Positions 1-8,711 are shown, counted from the first letter of the stretch. The stretch is 64,000 nucleotides of DNA from an uncultured Pseudomonadales bacterium (GCA_951813515.1 OX638346.1:3961617-4025616), one strand, 5' to 3'. The notes: generated by a model not told the origin, from the letters alone. A program made the numbers and translations.

Positions 1-161
1 GGAATACCGGCCCTGGCGGCCAGTTGCTTGGTCAAGAGTTTGTTGTCGACGAGCGGATAGGCGCGACGACCATTGAAGCCGCTCACATAGTCGAGATTGC
101 GTCTATTCAGGCCCATCACGCCCCGTTCCCGCAGCTCGGAAGGGGAAGCCAGCCAGCTCAT
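1..161 (-). CDS. Alpha-L-glutamate ligase-like protein (RimK-related ATP-grasp), N-terminal part
   Basis: Only the first 53 codons are present; the gene runs off the left edge. The ATG at 161-159 overlaps the TGA of the upstream membrane gene (ATGA), so translation is probably coupled. The visible protein contains GVMGLNRRNLDYV and then YPLVDNKLLTKQLA. This matches the N terminus of the RimK-related ligase-like proteins that accompany a 7TM inactive transglutaminase and a retropepsin-like protease in many Gammaproteobacteria. The family is predicted to add glutamate or another amino acid to a peptide or protein carboxylate using ATP. The catalytic ATP-grasp part is not visible, so the call rests on the N terminus and the operon. 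Confidence 0.85.
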   Translation of the reverse strand, partial: MSWLASPSELRERGVMGLNRRNLDYVSGFNGRRAYPLVDNKLLTKQLAARAGI

Positions 162-1657
162 GTGGATCGGTCCGCCAGCGGCCGGAAGCGACGCAATTCA
201 AGCAGCCGATACCCGGTGTAGCGACCGAGCAGGAGTATCGCCGCCAGCACGCACAGGTGCAGCTCCGGGTAGTTGAAGGAGAGGTGACGGACGAGCGGCA
301 GGGCCATTACGAGGTAAGCGCATATCGCCACCAGCAGACTGCCGAAGCCCTGAATCAGTGCTTCGCCGGCCCCTTCTTCTTCCCACAGTATGGACATGCG
401 CTCCACTGTCCAGGCGAGTATCACCATGGGAAAGAAGGTGATCGCGAGGCCGCTGATCAGCCCCATGCGATAACTGACCACGGCCAACGTCGTCACGAGT
501 GCGATCACTACGACGACCAGTGTCGCGATGCGCGCCACCAGGAGCAGATTCAGGGCCGACAGGTAGAAGCGCAGCAGCAGGGCTGCGCTGACCACCAGTA
601 CCAGTACGACCGTGCCGGCCAGCAGCTCCGTCTGCAGAAAGGACAGCGCGATCAACACCGGCATGAAGGTGCCCGCCGTGCGCACACCTACGAGCAGGCG
701 CATAAACACCACCACGAGGGCGCCCACCGGCAACGTCAGGATGAGCTTGAACGTCGCCTGTTCGGCAATGGGCAGGCTATGCAGCGTCAGGTCGAGTGGG
801 CCGTCGCGCAGCCTGGACAGGCCGAGCGCGGATCGGCTCTGGCTGGTCATGGAAAAAGTGACCCGGCTATTGACACCGCCGACCACGTCGAACAACGAGG
901 GAGCATCGGTCTGCCAGAGCAGCAGTCGGGCGGTATCGTCGAGCCGGCCGCTCACCAGGTCGTAGAACAGCCAGGTGCCGTCGTGCCAGACCTGCACATA
1001 GTTGCGCAGTCGTTGATACCGACGGCCATCTGCGAGCGGCAACGCCTTGACCGTGCGAGCGGCGACGCCGGCCTCGTTAAGGAGCGCACTGATGAGGGGC
1101 CCCGGCGCGTGCCCCTGCAGCAGGAGACTCATGTTCTGGCTCAGTGGCCGCGTGTTCGCCGCCTGGACCAGTTGGTCGGCCAGCGTCCTGGCATTGGTCG
1201 CCCTGGGCATAATGGCGTCGAGCACCCCCTCCGCAGCGGTTGCGTAGGGACCTTCAAAGGAAGGCCGACGCACGTCGTCGGGCGGTACGGGTGCGACGCG
1301 GTGCGCGGGGTCGACGATCAATTCGGCCTGATAGAAAAGGACCTGTTCGCCGGTCGCCGAACGCTTCGTCCAATGTGCCCGTCGCTGTTTGCCTGACTGG
1401 TCCACGATGAAGCCAAAACCTGGAGAAGCGCCAGTCTCGCGCACGGCCAGGAACCCGTCCTGTTCGGGCGGCAGGGTGAGCAGGGCCTCGGCCGGCGCGC
1501 CGGTGGCGAGGAACTCGACGCGCGCTTCAACCTGCCAGACCAGGCGATCTTCGTCGGGCAGCACGGGGACTCCAGTGCTGGCATGGCGGTAGACGGCCAC
1601 GCCAAGTCCCGCGGCGGCCAGCAACACCGAGCCAAGGAGATAGAACCAGCGTTCCAT
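158..1657 (-). CDS. Inactive transglutaminase fused to seven membrane helices
   Basis: A 499-residue inner-membrane protein. Residues 1-20 form an N-terminal anchor. Residues about 30-300 form a periplasmic domain with a transglutaminase-like fold that lacks an obvious Cys-His-Asp triad. From about residue 310 onward there are several strongly hydrophobic helices (for example VGALVVVFMRLLVGV and LVVVVIALVTTLAVV). This is the architecture of the 7TM inactive-transglutaminase family. The gene starts 10 bases after the stop of the retropepsin-like gene, with GGGA six bases before the ATG. It overlaps the next gene by four bases, so the three form one operon. The family is thought to act in peptide or cell-envelope modification together with the ligase-like protein; that role is inferred from context. 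Confidence 0.88.
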   Translation of the reverse strand: MERWFYLLGSVLLAAAGLGVAVYRHASTGVPVLPDEDRLVWQVEARVEFLATGAPAEALLTLPPEQDGFLAVRETGASPGFGFIVDQSGKQRRAHWTKRSATGEQVLFYQAELIVDPAHRVAPVPPDDVRRPSFEGPYATAAEGVLDAIMPRATNARTLADQLVQAANTRPLSQNMSLLLQGHAPGPLISALLNEAGVAARTVKALPLADGRRYQRLRNYVQVWHDGTWLFYDLVSGRLDDTARLLLWQTDAPSLFDVVGGVNSRVTFSMTSQSRSALGLSRLRDGPLDLTLHSLPIAEQATFKLILTLPVGALVVVFMRLLVGVRTAGTFMPVLIALSFLQTELLAGTVVLVLVVSAALLLRFYLSALNLLLVARIATLVVVVIALVTTLAVVSYRMGLISGLAITFFPMVILAWTVERMSILWEEEGAGEALIQGFGSLLVAICAYLVMALPLVRHLSFNYPELHLCVLAAILLLGRYTGYRLLELRRFRPLADRST

Positions 1658-1667
1658 GAATTTCCCG

Positions 1668-2474
1668 TCAGCCTTCGGGTTCAGACAGCGGCTGCACGAA
1701 CTCGCGGGAGACGTCGACCAGCATCGTATCCATGAGGAACTCGCGGCCGAGAATGACCGGGTGCCTCAGGTGCGTGCGATCCGAGAGGTTGAATTCGAAG
1801 CTGCCGAGCAGTTCTCCCATCTGCACCCGCAACTCCACCACCGGACGCCGGGTACCCGTGACATCCGACTGTTGGAAGACCCGCACGTGGCGGAGCACCC
1901 TTCGCTCGATGGTGTGGATCACGGAATCGACCTCGATGTCGAAGCGCACCCAATCGTCGCCGTCTCGCTCGAAATACACGACGTCGGTCGCGGTCACGGA
2001 ATTCGAGTCGGCGCCGGTATCGACGCGGGCGGGGATCGGGATTCCCGGCGGGGTGATGCGGATGGTCTCCACCGCACCGACCGTCATCTTGGCTGCGCTG
2101 CCGTCCGGAATAACTTCGACAGGTGCTTCGCAGGGCTCCAACTCGGCGTCGGCGGCCGGCGCTTCCGGCATCGTGCAGACGGGAACTGGCAACGAGATCG
2201 GCTTGGCCAATTCCACATCAATCCCATCCAGACGGGTATCGATGGCCTCCTCCATCGCAAGCAACCGACGCGCAAGATCCTGCGTGGACTGCCCTACCAC
2301 TTCCACTTCCCCAGCAAGGTCGCGCAATTCGCCGCGCAGCGCCTCGAGTGTCGTCTGCTGACGCTCCAGCGCGGCGCAGCCCGCCATGGCCAGCACGGGC
2401 AGCACGGCCAGCCACCGCTTCAAGCCTGCACTGCTCCTTGAAGACGTCGTTCTAACGTCGTTCCGATCTCTCAC
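1668..2474 (-). CDS. Retropepsin-like aspartic protease lipoprotein (formerly ATP-dependent zinc protease family)
   Basis: A 268-residue secreted lipoprotein. The hydrophobic stretch WLAVLPVLAMAGC gives a lipobox with Cys33 as the lipidation site. A short coiled-coil region follows, and then the retropepsin-like domain with the active-site motif ARVDTGADSNSV at about residues 145-157. The domain ends with PVILGREFL, a typical feature of this family. The start chosen is a GTG at 2474 with GGGGGAG five bases upstream. An internal TTG at 2423 would give a shorter n-region and cannot be excluded. It is the first gene of the operon with the 7TM transglutaminase and ligase-like genes. The name zinc protease is historical; the visible catalytic motif is aspartic. 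Confidence 0.88.
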   Translation of the reverse strand: MRDRNDVRTTSSRSSAGLKRWLAVLPVLAMAGCAALERQQTTLEALRGELRDLAGEVEVVGQSTQDLARRLLAMEEAIDTRLDGIDVELAKPISLPVPVCTMPEAPAADAELEPCEAPVEVIPDGSAAKMTVGAVETIRITPPGIPIPARVDTGADSNSVTATDVVYFERDGDDWVRFDIEVDSVIHTIERRVLRHVRVFQQSDVTGTRRPVVELRVQMGELLGSFEFNLSDRTHLRHPVILGREFLMDTMLVDVSREFVQPLSEPEG

Positions 2475-3044
2475 TCACGCTCCCCCAAGTCGCTCGAGCA
2501 CCCGCCCCGAATGGCTGATGCCCTCGGCATACGTTGCACGGCTGCTTGCACCATGGTACGCGCAAGCCCAGAGGGGGGCCAAGGAAGGTCCCGATGGTTG
2601 TGGTGACTTGATGAAGCGCGCCATGACCACCTCCTTATTTGCACATGCCCGCACACTACTGCGGCAGAACGTCCAAATCTCTTCGATGTGATCCTCCATC
2701 CCGTCGGTGAGCCTAGTGTTTCGTCAAGCCCAAATATGCAATTGTAACTGTGAGGGATATTTGGTTCCTGGCGAGGCGCGACGACGCCTTGTGGCAGGCC
2801 CCACGCAAGGAGGAGCAATGAAGTCCAGCAACCTCTCGCCACTCCCCGTCGGCGAGTCCGAAGGCTGACAACACAGACGCCCATTCCCTCCATCCACCGG
2901 CGCAGGGCGTGGTTCCGTGGAAGTGCCCCACAGGCGACGCCGTCGGCCTCGCCTGTGGCCCGGCCCAGCTCTCCGTCCATGGAACAACCGCGCCCGGTCG
3001 CTGGCGCTCCCTGGAGGCGTCTGTTCCATGCGAGGATACGACCC
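2475..3044. other. Intergenic region, divergent between the protease operon and the DUF2332 gene
   Basis: About 570 bases without a supportable gene. All open frames here are short, GC-driven and lack recognisable motifs. A small AT-rich patch around 2720-2765 contains CCAAATAT and ATATTTGG as 8-base inverted arms. It is a plausible promoter or operator area, but no clear -35/-10 pair is assigned. Confidence 0.5.
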
Positions 3045-4094
3045 GTGCAAGCCAAGCGACTCACCTTCCTCCGTGCCGCCTTCCATCGCTTCGCGCGGGT
3101 GGAAGCCCCCGGTCTCGATTCGCCGACATACGAGGAACTCGCCTACGGCGTCTCCAGGGACGAGGACCTGTTAGAGATCGCCGCGCACACACGGCGCCAT
3201 CAGCCCGCACCCAACATGCTGTTCGCCGCCGTGCAGTACCTGCTGCTCAGCGGACTCGACCATCCTCTCGCCGCGCACTACCCCATCATTTCCGGCGAGC
3301 CTTGCCCGCTAGCACCCGCATACCCCCATTTCCGCGAATTCTGCTTCGAGTACCGCGAGCGTATCGTCGAACTCATCAGCACCCGCCTCACCCAGACCAA
3401 CGTCGTGCGCCGCTGCACATGCCTTCTGCCCGCCTTCTCCATCGTCCGCCAAGAGACGTCCTCGCCCCTCGCACTGATCGATCTGGGCGCAAGCGCCGGC
3501 CTGAACCTCAACTTCGACCGCTACGCCTACAGCTACAAGCAGGACGGACGCGAGATCCTGCGGTGGGGACTGCGCGGTGCGCAGATCAGACTGGAAGCGG
3601 AACTCCGAGGAAACGGCGAATTGCCTCCCATTCCGTCGGCCATCCCCGTAGCCAGCCGAGACGGCATCGACCTCGATCCGGTAGACCTCGCCAATCCCGA
3701 CCAACTCCTATGGCTGCGCGCCCTGATCTGGCCGGAGCACGTCGGGCGCCACCAGCAGTTGATCGACGCGGCAACCGAGTTCAAGGACAACGATATCCGC
3801 ATGCACGCAGGCGATGCTGCCCTCGTCCTGCCGGCCTTAGTTGAATCCGTTCCCCGCGAGCACGCGCTTGTCGTCTACTCCACCATCGCGCTCCACCAGT
3901 TTCCCCAGGAGAGTCATCAGAGCATCATCAACACGCTTGCCACCGCCAGCGTGGAGAGGCCCGTCTGGCAGATCGCGCTCGAAGGGACTGACCCGGAACT
4001 CTCCATCACCCGTTACCGTATGGGCGCAGGCGAGACAGAGACGCTGGCCGATGCGTCGCCGCATGGGTGGTGGATCGAGTGGCGGAGCACCTAA
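3045..4094 (+). CDS. DUF2332 family protein
   Basis: A 349-residue protein from the GTG at 3045; an upstream in-frame ATG at 2955 would add 30 residues with no family features. The order of conserved pieces is RAAFHRFARVEAPG at the N terminus, an IDLGASAGLNLNFDRY stretch that resembles a SAM-dependent methyltransferase glycine motif, a central NPDQLLWLRALIWPEH block, and a C-terminal HGWWIEWRST end. These identify the DUF2332 family, which has no established reaction. The Rossmann-like ASAGLN motif suggests a methyltransferase fold; that is inference. The tRNA-Ser(UGA) unit follows immediately. A deleted copy of the same gene lies at 36272-36524, again upstream of a related promoter. Confidence 0.85.
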   Translation: MQAKRLTFLRAAFHRFARVEAPGLDSPTYEELAYGVSRDEDLLEIAAHTRRHQPAPNMLFAAVQYLLLSGLDHPLAAHYPIISGEPCPLAPAYPHFREFCFEYRERIVELISTRLTQTNVVRRCTCLLPAFSIVRQETSSPLALIDLGASAGLNLNFDRYAYSYKQDGREILRWGLRGAQIRLEAELRGNGELPPIPSAIPVASRDGIDLDPVDLANPDQLLWLRALIWPEHVGRHQQLIDAATEFKDNDIRMHAGDAALVLPALVESVPREHALVVYSTIALHQFPQESHQSIINTLATASVERPVWQIALEGTDPELSITRYRMGAGETETLADASPHGWWIEWRST

Positions 4095-4131
4095 CGCCCG
4101 GCAGCGAGAACGGTCAACGACCGGGATGAAA

Positions 4132-4160
4132 TTGCCGCAATGTCAACCCATCGCTATGAT
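4132..4160 (+). promoter_or_regulatory. Promoter of tRNA-Ser(UGA)
   Basis: TTGCCG at 4132-4137 and TATGAT at 4155-4160 are separated by exactly 17 bases, a near-consensus sigma-70 promoter. It lies about 94 bases before the mature tRNA. Two relatives occur at 36618-36646 and 39419-39447 with the same spacing and similar flanks. Confidence 0.72.
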
Positions 4161-4253
4161 GGCGCCGCTCGCCAATGGCTAGCCACGTCCGTCGCCAGAC
4201 CCGTTGTCGTATCAACCGAAGTGCGTCACCTCAACGGCAAGGCAAATTCTTCC

Positions 4254-4341
4254 GGAGGGGTGGCTGAGTGGACGAAAGCACTGGTCTTGAAAACCAGCGA
4301 GGTTAACGCCTCCCAGGGTTCGAATCCCTGCCCCTCCGCCA
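4254..4341 (+). tRNA. tRNA-Ser (anticodon UGA), CCA encoded
   Basis: The acceptor stem GGAGGGG (4254-4260) pairs perfectly with CCCCTCC (4331-4337), followed by discriminator G and an encoded CCA. The D-arm, a TGA anticodon in the loop CTTGAAA, a long class II variable arm with a pairable GAGG...CCTC, and a T-arm with GGTTCGAATCC are all present. The long variable arm and the G discriminator fit serine. The sequence downstream is AT-rich and lacks an integrase gene. Confidence 0.95.
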
Positions 4342-4669
4342 ATATTTCATTAAAAACAATACCTTATATGAGTCATACCACAATTCATACCACAGGAATG
4401 ATAAGCTTGAACGGCCCCGAGTGACTCTCCAAGACACCAACGACGCCTCAGTCCCCTTACCGGCCGGGTCAACAATTCCCTTCTACTGGAGCACAAAGAA
4501 CAACACGACGTGCCCGCCGGGATCGACAAGCCCGAGAATCGGCCTCGCGCCGCCAAACGGCGGCGACTCACGCTGCCGTCGGAACGGCAGCCACGCCGGT
4601 AATCCCGGCAAGCAAGCGCGGCGATCGTAGCAGCGGCCTCGCGCGCCGCGGGAGCGGAAAACGCTTACC
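4342..4669. other. Non-coding segment after tRNA-Ser
   Basis: The first 70 bases are AT-rich, unlike the surroundings, and the remainder is GC-rich with only shadow-like frames. No integrase, att core or recognisable gene was found. Confidence 0.4.
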
Positions 4670-5380
4670 GTTTTGCTAAACGGTCCGTGCTTTGAACGCA
4701 CCCTTGGGCCGGTCGCCCAGGTCTTGGCCGGTCTGCGACTAATCGTCGTCCAAGACCGAGAATGCGGGGTTCAGGCCCGCCGAATTGCAGGAAGCGTGGG
4801 GTTGATCGGCCGCGCTCCGCGGCCGCCTCGGGCGGTCGGGAGCGGGGCGTGGGTAGCTAAGTTGTAATGGGCGATCCGATTGCCTTCACATTTCAAGACA
4901 TCCGGAGCCGCAGCAACGCTGCGATATTGCCCTTGACGCGATTTGCGCTGCCGTCCAGGTGCAGCGGCTGCGGCGCGTCGTCCCCGACGTTGGCCGCGAC
5001 CCCGGTTTCGGCCCGACGCCCTTCGCGGTGCCGCGTTCCGGCACGGCCGAGGAGATTCCTCTCCAGCCCCCGCGAGTCGTCGCGCCACGGCGAGATCGGC
5101 TCTCTGCGCCGGGCTTTCGCCCGGTCGCCCGCGCGCCACGAGAGTTCCGCACGGAGGCCGCCTGGCCGTTCAATTGATCGAGCCCCCATCAGAAGCGATG
5201 TGGCCCATCGTGCCTTTTCGGTGCGTCTGCCCGGACACCGCCATTACAGCGATGTGGCACCGGGTCCGCCTTTCGGCGCCTCACGTCGGCTTCGCCGACC
5301 ATGCCGCTTGCGCAGCAGTGAATGACCCGCACCTTAGGACCGCATCACGAAAGCGGCACTAGGGAAATGTTTAGCAAAAC
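4670..5380. mobile_element. MITE-like non-autonomous element, 711 bp
   Basis: The ends carry perfect 12-base terminal inverted repeats, GTTTTGCTAAAC at 4670-4681 and GTTTAGCAAAAC at 5369-5380. A direct repeat CTTACC abuts the left end (4664-4669) and recurs one base outside the right end (5382-5387), as expected of a target duplication. The interior has no frame with protein-family features, so the unit looks non-autonomous. The two repeats could still be coincidental; a second genomic copy would settle it. Confidence 0.5.
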
Positions 5381-5410
5381 CCTTACCGCTCCTGGCCCGG
5401 AGGGCGATTT

Positions 5411-5503
5411 TGCGCCCCGTCACTACCGACTTACGCAACCGCCCGCGTAGCCGCGCATCGGCCCGCGAAACTCCGTGAGACAACCGGGTAGTGACGGGGC
5501 GCA
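5411..5503. repeat. Perfect 17-bp inverted repeat with 59-base spacer
   Basis: TGCGCCCCGTCACTACC at 5411-5427 is the exact reverse complement of 5487-5503. The 59 bases between are GC-rich and contain no gene. It could fold into a long hairpin or be the ends of a very small element. It is not followed by a T run on either strand, so a simple terminator is unlikely. Confidence 0.7.
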
Positions 5504-5801
5504 TACCGTGACAACGCCACCGTGCGGCACGACATTAGGCTCGCCACGCCGCTGCTTGCGTTCAGTTCAGGGAGACCGCCCGGCGACGCCATCGAGAGCT
5601 CGCCGGAACGGACTATCCTGGGACATCTTTTCCAGCCGCTCCGCCCAGCGGCGCACATGGATCCACCGAGCCCCCGCAGCGGCACGCCGAATTCCGCCCC
5701 ACCGACGAGGAAATCATGTTTTCAAGCCGCAGCCTGCCTTGAACCGAGACCAAGGATGAGGTTTATGCGCAGGTACCCGTTGTTCCTCCTGCCGGAAGGC
5801 C
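5504..5801. other. Non-coding segment
   Basis: About 300 bases between the inverted repeat and the AT-rich orphan gene. Only short, motif-free frames are present and no supportable feature was seen. Confidence 0.4.
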
Positions 5802-6278
5802 TCACACCAATTCGTCGATAATCGAATCAAGCACTTGCATTTTAGAGAACTCTCGAACAACAACTTTGCTTAATCCTGTTTTGGTTAAAGGCACGTTGGT
5901 CTGCAACTTATCGCAAATCGCGGAGTGATTGATGCGATAGTCGCCGAAAAGGTGTTCGTACTTTAAGAATCGCTCTTTAAAAGCTACCCCGAGATCTTTC
6001 CGATTAGGAGTGTCTGCCTCAAAGTGCAAAACAATTGGTAATTGCTTTTCACGGACTTCTTTTTCTTCGATCCAGAACTCAATGTGAACCCCGTGCGATA
6101 GGTTGTTGTACCAATTCGCTTTGTAGAGTTGGAACGTGAATCCTCTACTGTGAAAACTCTTGTTGATGCACCATCCGTTGTCAAACCAGCTTTGAGATGC
6201 TAGCTCTCTTTGACATTTGTTGATTGCAGCGCTGTATTCATCAAAGATATCAATTGCGGATTTAGTCAGTTTAGGCAT
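5802..6278 (-). CDS. Hypothetical protein, AT-rich orphan
   Basis: A 158-residue soluble protein beginning MPKLTKSAIDIFDEY, with AGGAGAG eight bases before the ATG, an excellent ribosome site. Its base composition is clearly more AT-rich than the neighbours, with many AAA, ATT and TTT codons, which points to recent horizontal gain. The sequence has aromatic-rich stretches (SWFDNGWCINKSFHSRGF) and no transmembrane segment, signal peptide or catalytic motif that I recognise. It sits between a MITE-like region and an IS3 element and has no operon partner. No function is proposed. Confidence 0.75.
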   Translation of the reverse strand: MPKLTKSAIDIFDEYSAAINKCQRELASQSWFDNGWCINKSFHSRGFTFQLYKANWYNNLSHGVHIEFWIEEKEVREKQLPIVLHFEADTPNRKDLGVAFKERFLKYEHLFGDYRINHSAICDKLQTNVPLTKTGLSKVVVREFSKMQVLDSIIDELV

Positions 6279-6447
6279 AGTTCTCTCCTAGGTTTCGAAT
6301 GATATGACTGAGGTGGTCCTGGTTCGTTGGACAGTCCGAGGGCGGAAATAAGGTGTACTCCGACTGAATTGGTGCCCTCGATGAACGGAACCTGCCGATC
6401 TGTCTCGTCGATGCGGCTGCGGCCGTCGTTGTGAAGAGCCGGTCGGT

Positions 6448-6475
6448 GACGACCGGAAGTACCCTTCCGGTCGTC
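6448..6475. terminator. Strong hairpin in the IS3 tail
   Basis: GACGACCGGAAG (6448-6459) and CTTCCGGTCGTC (6464-6475) form a perfect 12-base stem with loop TACC. It lies downstream of orfB on the minus strand. No U-run follows, so it may be a Rho-independent-like block or an mRNA-stabilising hairpin rather than a canonical terminator. Confidence 0.45.
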
Positions 6476-6599
6476 GTTAACCACTTCGCCGCGGCACTCG
6501 CCGTGTCACCCGAAGGGGCGCAACGCAGTGGAGCAGCCGCGCAACGGCTTGACGCGGCGAGGGCCGTGGCGTTCCCGGCTCGCATGTTCTCTGGCTGCC

Positions 6600-7475
6600 T
6601 CACGCGGCCTCTCCCAGGGCGCCCCGGTAGACATCGCCGGGCGTGCGGCCCCCCAGCGACGAATGCGGGCGCAGTTCGCCGTAGAAGCTGAACCACGATC
6701 CGATGACGCGCTCGACGTCGCGGCCGTCCGTCAACTCGTGCAGGTACACCGCCTCGTACTTCAGCGAGCGCCACAGTCGCTCGATGAAGATGTTGTCGAG
6801 GTAGCGACCGCGACCGTCCATGGAACAGAGCGCGCCGCAAGCGCGCACCCTGTCGGTGAACGCGATGCTGGTGAACTGCGCGCCCTGGTCCGTGTTGAAT
6901 ATCTGCGGGGTGCCGCAGTGTCGCGCCGCGTCCAGCGCCTCGACGCAGAAGGCGCTGTCCATGGTGTTCGACAGCCGCCACGACAGCACGTGGCGGCTGG
7001 CCCAGTCCATCACGGCCACCAGGTAGAAAAAGCCACGCGAAACAGGAATGTAGGTGATGTCCGCGCACCACACCTGGTCCGGGCGGTCGATCACCAGATC
7101 GCGCAGCAGGTACGGGTACACGCGGTGCTCCGGGTTGGCCGCGCTGGTGCGCGGCTTGCGGTACACCGCCTCCATGCCCATCAGCCGCATGAGACGACGC
7201 ACGCGGTGCCGTCCGGCAACCACGCCCTCGCGGCGCAGATGCCGCGCCATCTGCCGGCTGCCGTAGAGCGGATGCTCCAGGTGCAGCTCGTCGAGGCGGC
7301 GCATCAGCGCCAGGTTGTCCGCGCTCTCTCCCAGCGGCTCGTAGTACTGCGAGGAACGGCTCACGCCCAGCAGCGCGCACTGCCGCGAAAGCGACAGCCC
7401 GCAGCCGCGGTCGACCAGCGCGGCACGCTCCGCACGGCTCAGCGCTCCAACCCGCGCAGAAAAAAATCCCGTTCC
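6600..7475 (-). CDS. IS3-family transposase OrfB (DDE integrase core)
   Basis: The frame begins near the T run that ends orfA and is in the -1 frame relative to it. The N-terminal part has an HTH_21-like region with YGSRQMARHLRREG. The rve integrase core follows, with DQVWCADITYI (first D), NTDQGAQFTS (second D) and IERLWRSLKYE (E). The end HSSLGGRTPGDVY is typical for the family. The reading frame is intact to a TGA at 6602-6600, so the element may still be active through frameshifting. The open frame extends upstream of the T run past 8696, but that extension is antisense to other genes and is not part of the protein. Confidence 0.88.
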   Translation of the reverse strand, partial: GTGFFSARVGALSRAERAALVDRGCGLSLSRQCALLGVSRSSQYYEPLGESADNLALMRRLDELHLEHPLYGSRQMARHLRREGVVAGRHRVRRLMRLMGMEAVYRKPRTSAANPEHRVYPYLLRDLVIDRPDQVWCADITYIPVSRGFFYLVAVMDWASRHVLSWRLSNTMDSAFCVEALDAARHCGTPQIFNTDQGAQFTSIAFTDRVRACGALCSMDGRGRYLDNIFIERLWRSLKYEAVYLHELTDGRDVERVIGSWFSFYGELRPHSSLGGRTPGDVYRGALGEAA

Positions 7476-7723
7476 ACCGTCAGCTCGCCGATCTTCGCGT
7501 GCAGGTTCCGGATCGTCGCCTCGTGCTCCCCGCCGCGCTTCGATCCAGGCTGCGAGAACACCTCGTCGAGGCCCTCCACCGCCTGCCGCTTCCAAGCGCT
7601 CACCTGGTTCGGGTGCACCTCGTGGCGCGCCGCGATCGCCTGCACCGTGGCGCGCTCCCGCAGCGCCTCCAGCGCCACTCGCTTCTTGAAATCCGCCGTG
7701 AAACGGCGCCTCTTCCGGGTCAT
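7439..7723 (-). CDS. IS3-family transposase OrfA
   Basis: A 94-residue DNA-binding protein of the IS3 orfA type: MTRKRRRFTADFKKR, then the helix-turn-helix TVQAIAARHEVHPNQVSAWK, then a leucine-zipper-like tail with KIGELTVERDFFL. The start ATG at 7723 fits the family. A run of seven T on the coding strand (7466-7460) near the 3' end overlaps the beginning of orfB and is the likely -1 frameshift site that makes the OrfAB transposase. Confidence 0.88.
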   Translation of the reverse strand: MTRKRRRFTADFKKRVALEALRERATVQAIAARHEVHPNQVSAWKRQAVEGLDEVFSQPGSKRGGEHEATIRNLHAKIGELTVERDFFLRGLER

Positions 7724-7868
7724 TCCAGTGCCTTCTCTCGACACCGGAGTACACCTTAGCAACCTGTCCAAAAAAGTGGGACCACCTCAGTTGTTCATAA
7801 CGAGCCTTTTTTTGAACTAATACATAAGCAACCACGCGATAGTCAATTCGATTGAGTCCGGCCACGAC

Positions 7869-8711
7869 GTGCCGTACATGCCCGCCACCGGCGACGACCG
7901 CCGGCAGGGTTTCGTCCGCGTCGTGAACCACACGCCGGACGCCGGCGAGGTGACCATCGAGGCCTTCGACGACGCCGGCACCGTCTACGGACCGATCACC
8001 CTGTCCCTCGATGCAGACGAGACCGCGCACTTCAACTCCGACGACCTCGAACTCGGGAGTGCCGCCAAGGGTCTCTCGGCCGGCGTCGGAACCGGCGAGG
8101 GCGATTGGCGTTTGAGACTCACCAGTCTGCTGGAGATCGAGGTGCTCGCCTACATCCGTACCGACGACGGATTCCTGACCTCGATGCACGATCTCATGCC
8201 GGCCTCGGGTGCCGGTCGACGGGCACCCTTCTTCAACCCCGGCTCCAACGAGAACCAGTTCAGCATGCTCCGGCTGGTCAACGACTTCGGGGAGGAGGTT
8301 GAAGTGCTGGTCACCGGCATCGACGACGACGGCGTCGAAGGCGAGGTCAGGATCACGGTTCCGCCGAACGCCGCCCGCACGTTCACCGCGAAGGAGTTGG
8401 AGGAAGGCGGCGAGGGCTTCGAAGGCTCGTTCGGCGACGGCACCGGGAAGTGGCGGCTCCACGCGGAGAACGTCGCCCGCGCGGACAATCCGGGTTCGGA
8501 CAAGGAGGTCCGGGTCATGGCCATGAGCCTGTTGGAGAGCCCCACCGGCCACCTGACGAACCTCTCCACCGTCCCCCGCAACCACTACCAGGGCACCCAC
8601 GCCGTGCCGCTGTTCCCGTCGAAGACGGCGCAGGCGCGGCAGGGATTCGCGAGGATCGTCAACCTGCCACCCTGGCGGCAACTCCCGCCCGGTCACGCCT
8701 TATGGGCGTAG
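7869..8711 (+). pseudogene. Fragment of a surface protein with about 120-residue repeats
   Basis: A 280-residue frame covering roughly two repeat units. One contains RQGFVRVVNHTPDAGEVTIE and ETAHFNSDDLE; the other contains FSMLRLVNDFGEEVEVLVTG and SPTGHLTNLST. A third unit begins (RQGFARIVNL) and is cut off by an unrelated tail that stops at 8711. The N terminus lacks a signal peptide and starts at the edge of the IS3 element, so both ends are broken. Similar repeats occur in large extracellular proteins of uncultured Gammaproteobacteria, which is from memory of the family rather than a search. Function is unknown, perhaps a carbohydrate- or matrix-facing domain. Confidence 0.7.

Larger units (their letters stand above)
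6309..7789 (-). mobile_element. IS3-family insertion sequence
   Basis: The two ends are imperfect inverted repeats. The left end begins TGAGGTGGTCC and contains TTGGACAG and AAGGTGTACTCCG. The reverse complement of the right end begins TGAGGTGGTCCC and contains TTGGACAG and AAGGTGTACTCCGG. The ends carry the TG...CA dinucleotides typical of IS3. Two overlapping transposase frames lie inside on the minus strand. About 290 bases of non-coding sequence separate the orfB stop from the left end, which is unusually long. No convincing target duplication is seen at the flanks. Confidence 0.85.

Noticed and set aside
257..1396. Long plus-strand frame opposite the 7TM transglutaminase gene
   Set aside because: Antisense to a gene with clear membrane helices and no recognisable protein features of its own.
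4254..5380. Integrative element using tRNA-Ser as att site
   Set aside because: No integrase and no repeat of the tRNA 3' end was found downstream in the first several kilobases. The copy at 39542 repeats the whole tRNA and its promoter, not an att core.
6600..8696. One 698-residue minus-strand frame covering IS3 orfB and beyond
   Set aside because: Only the part below about 7475 has transposase motifs; the rest is antisense to the surface-repeat fragment and reads as a shadow.
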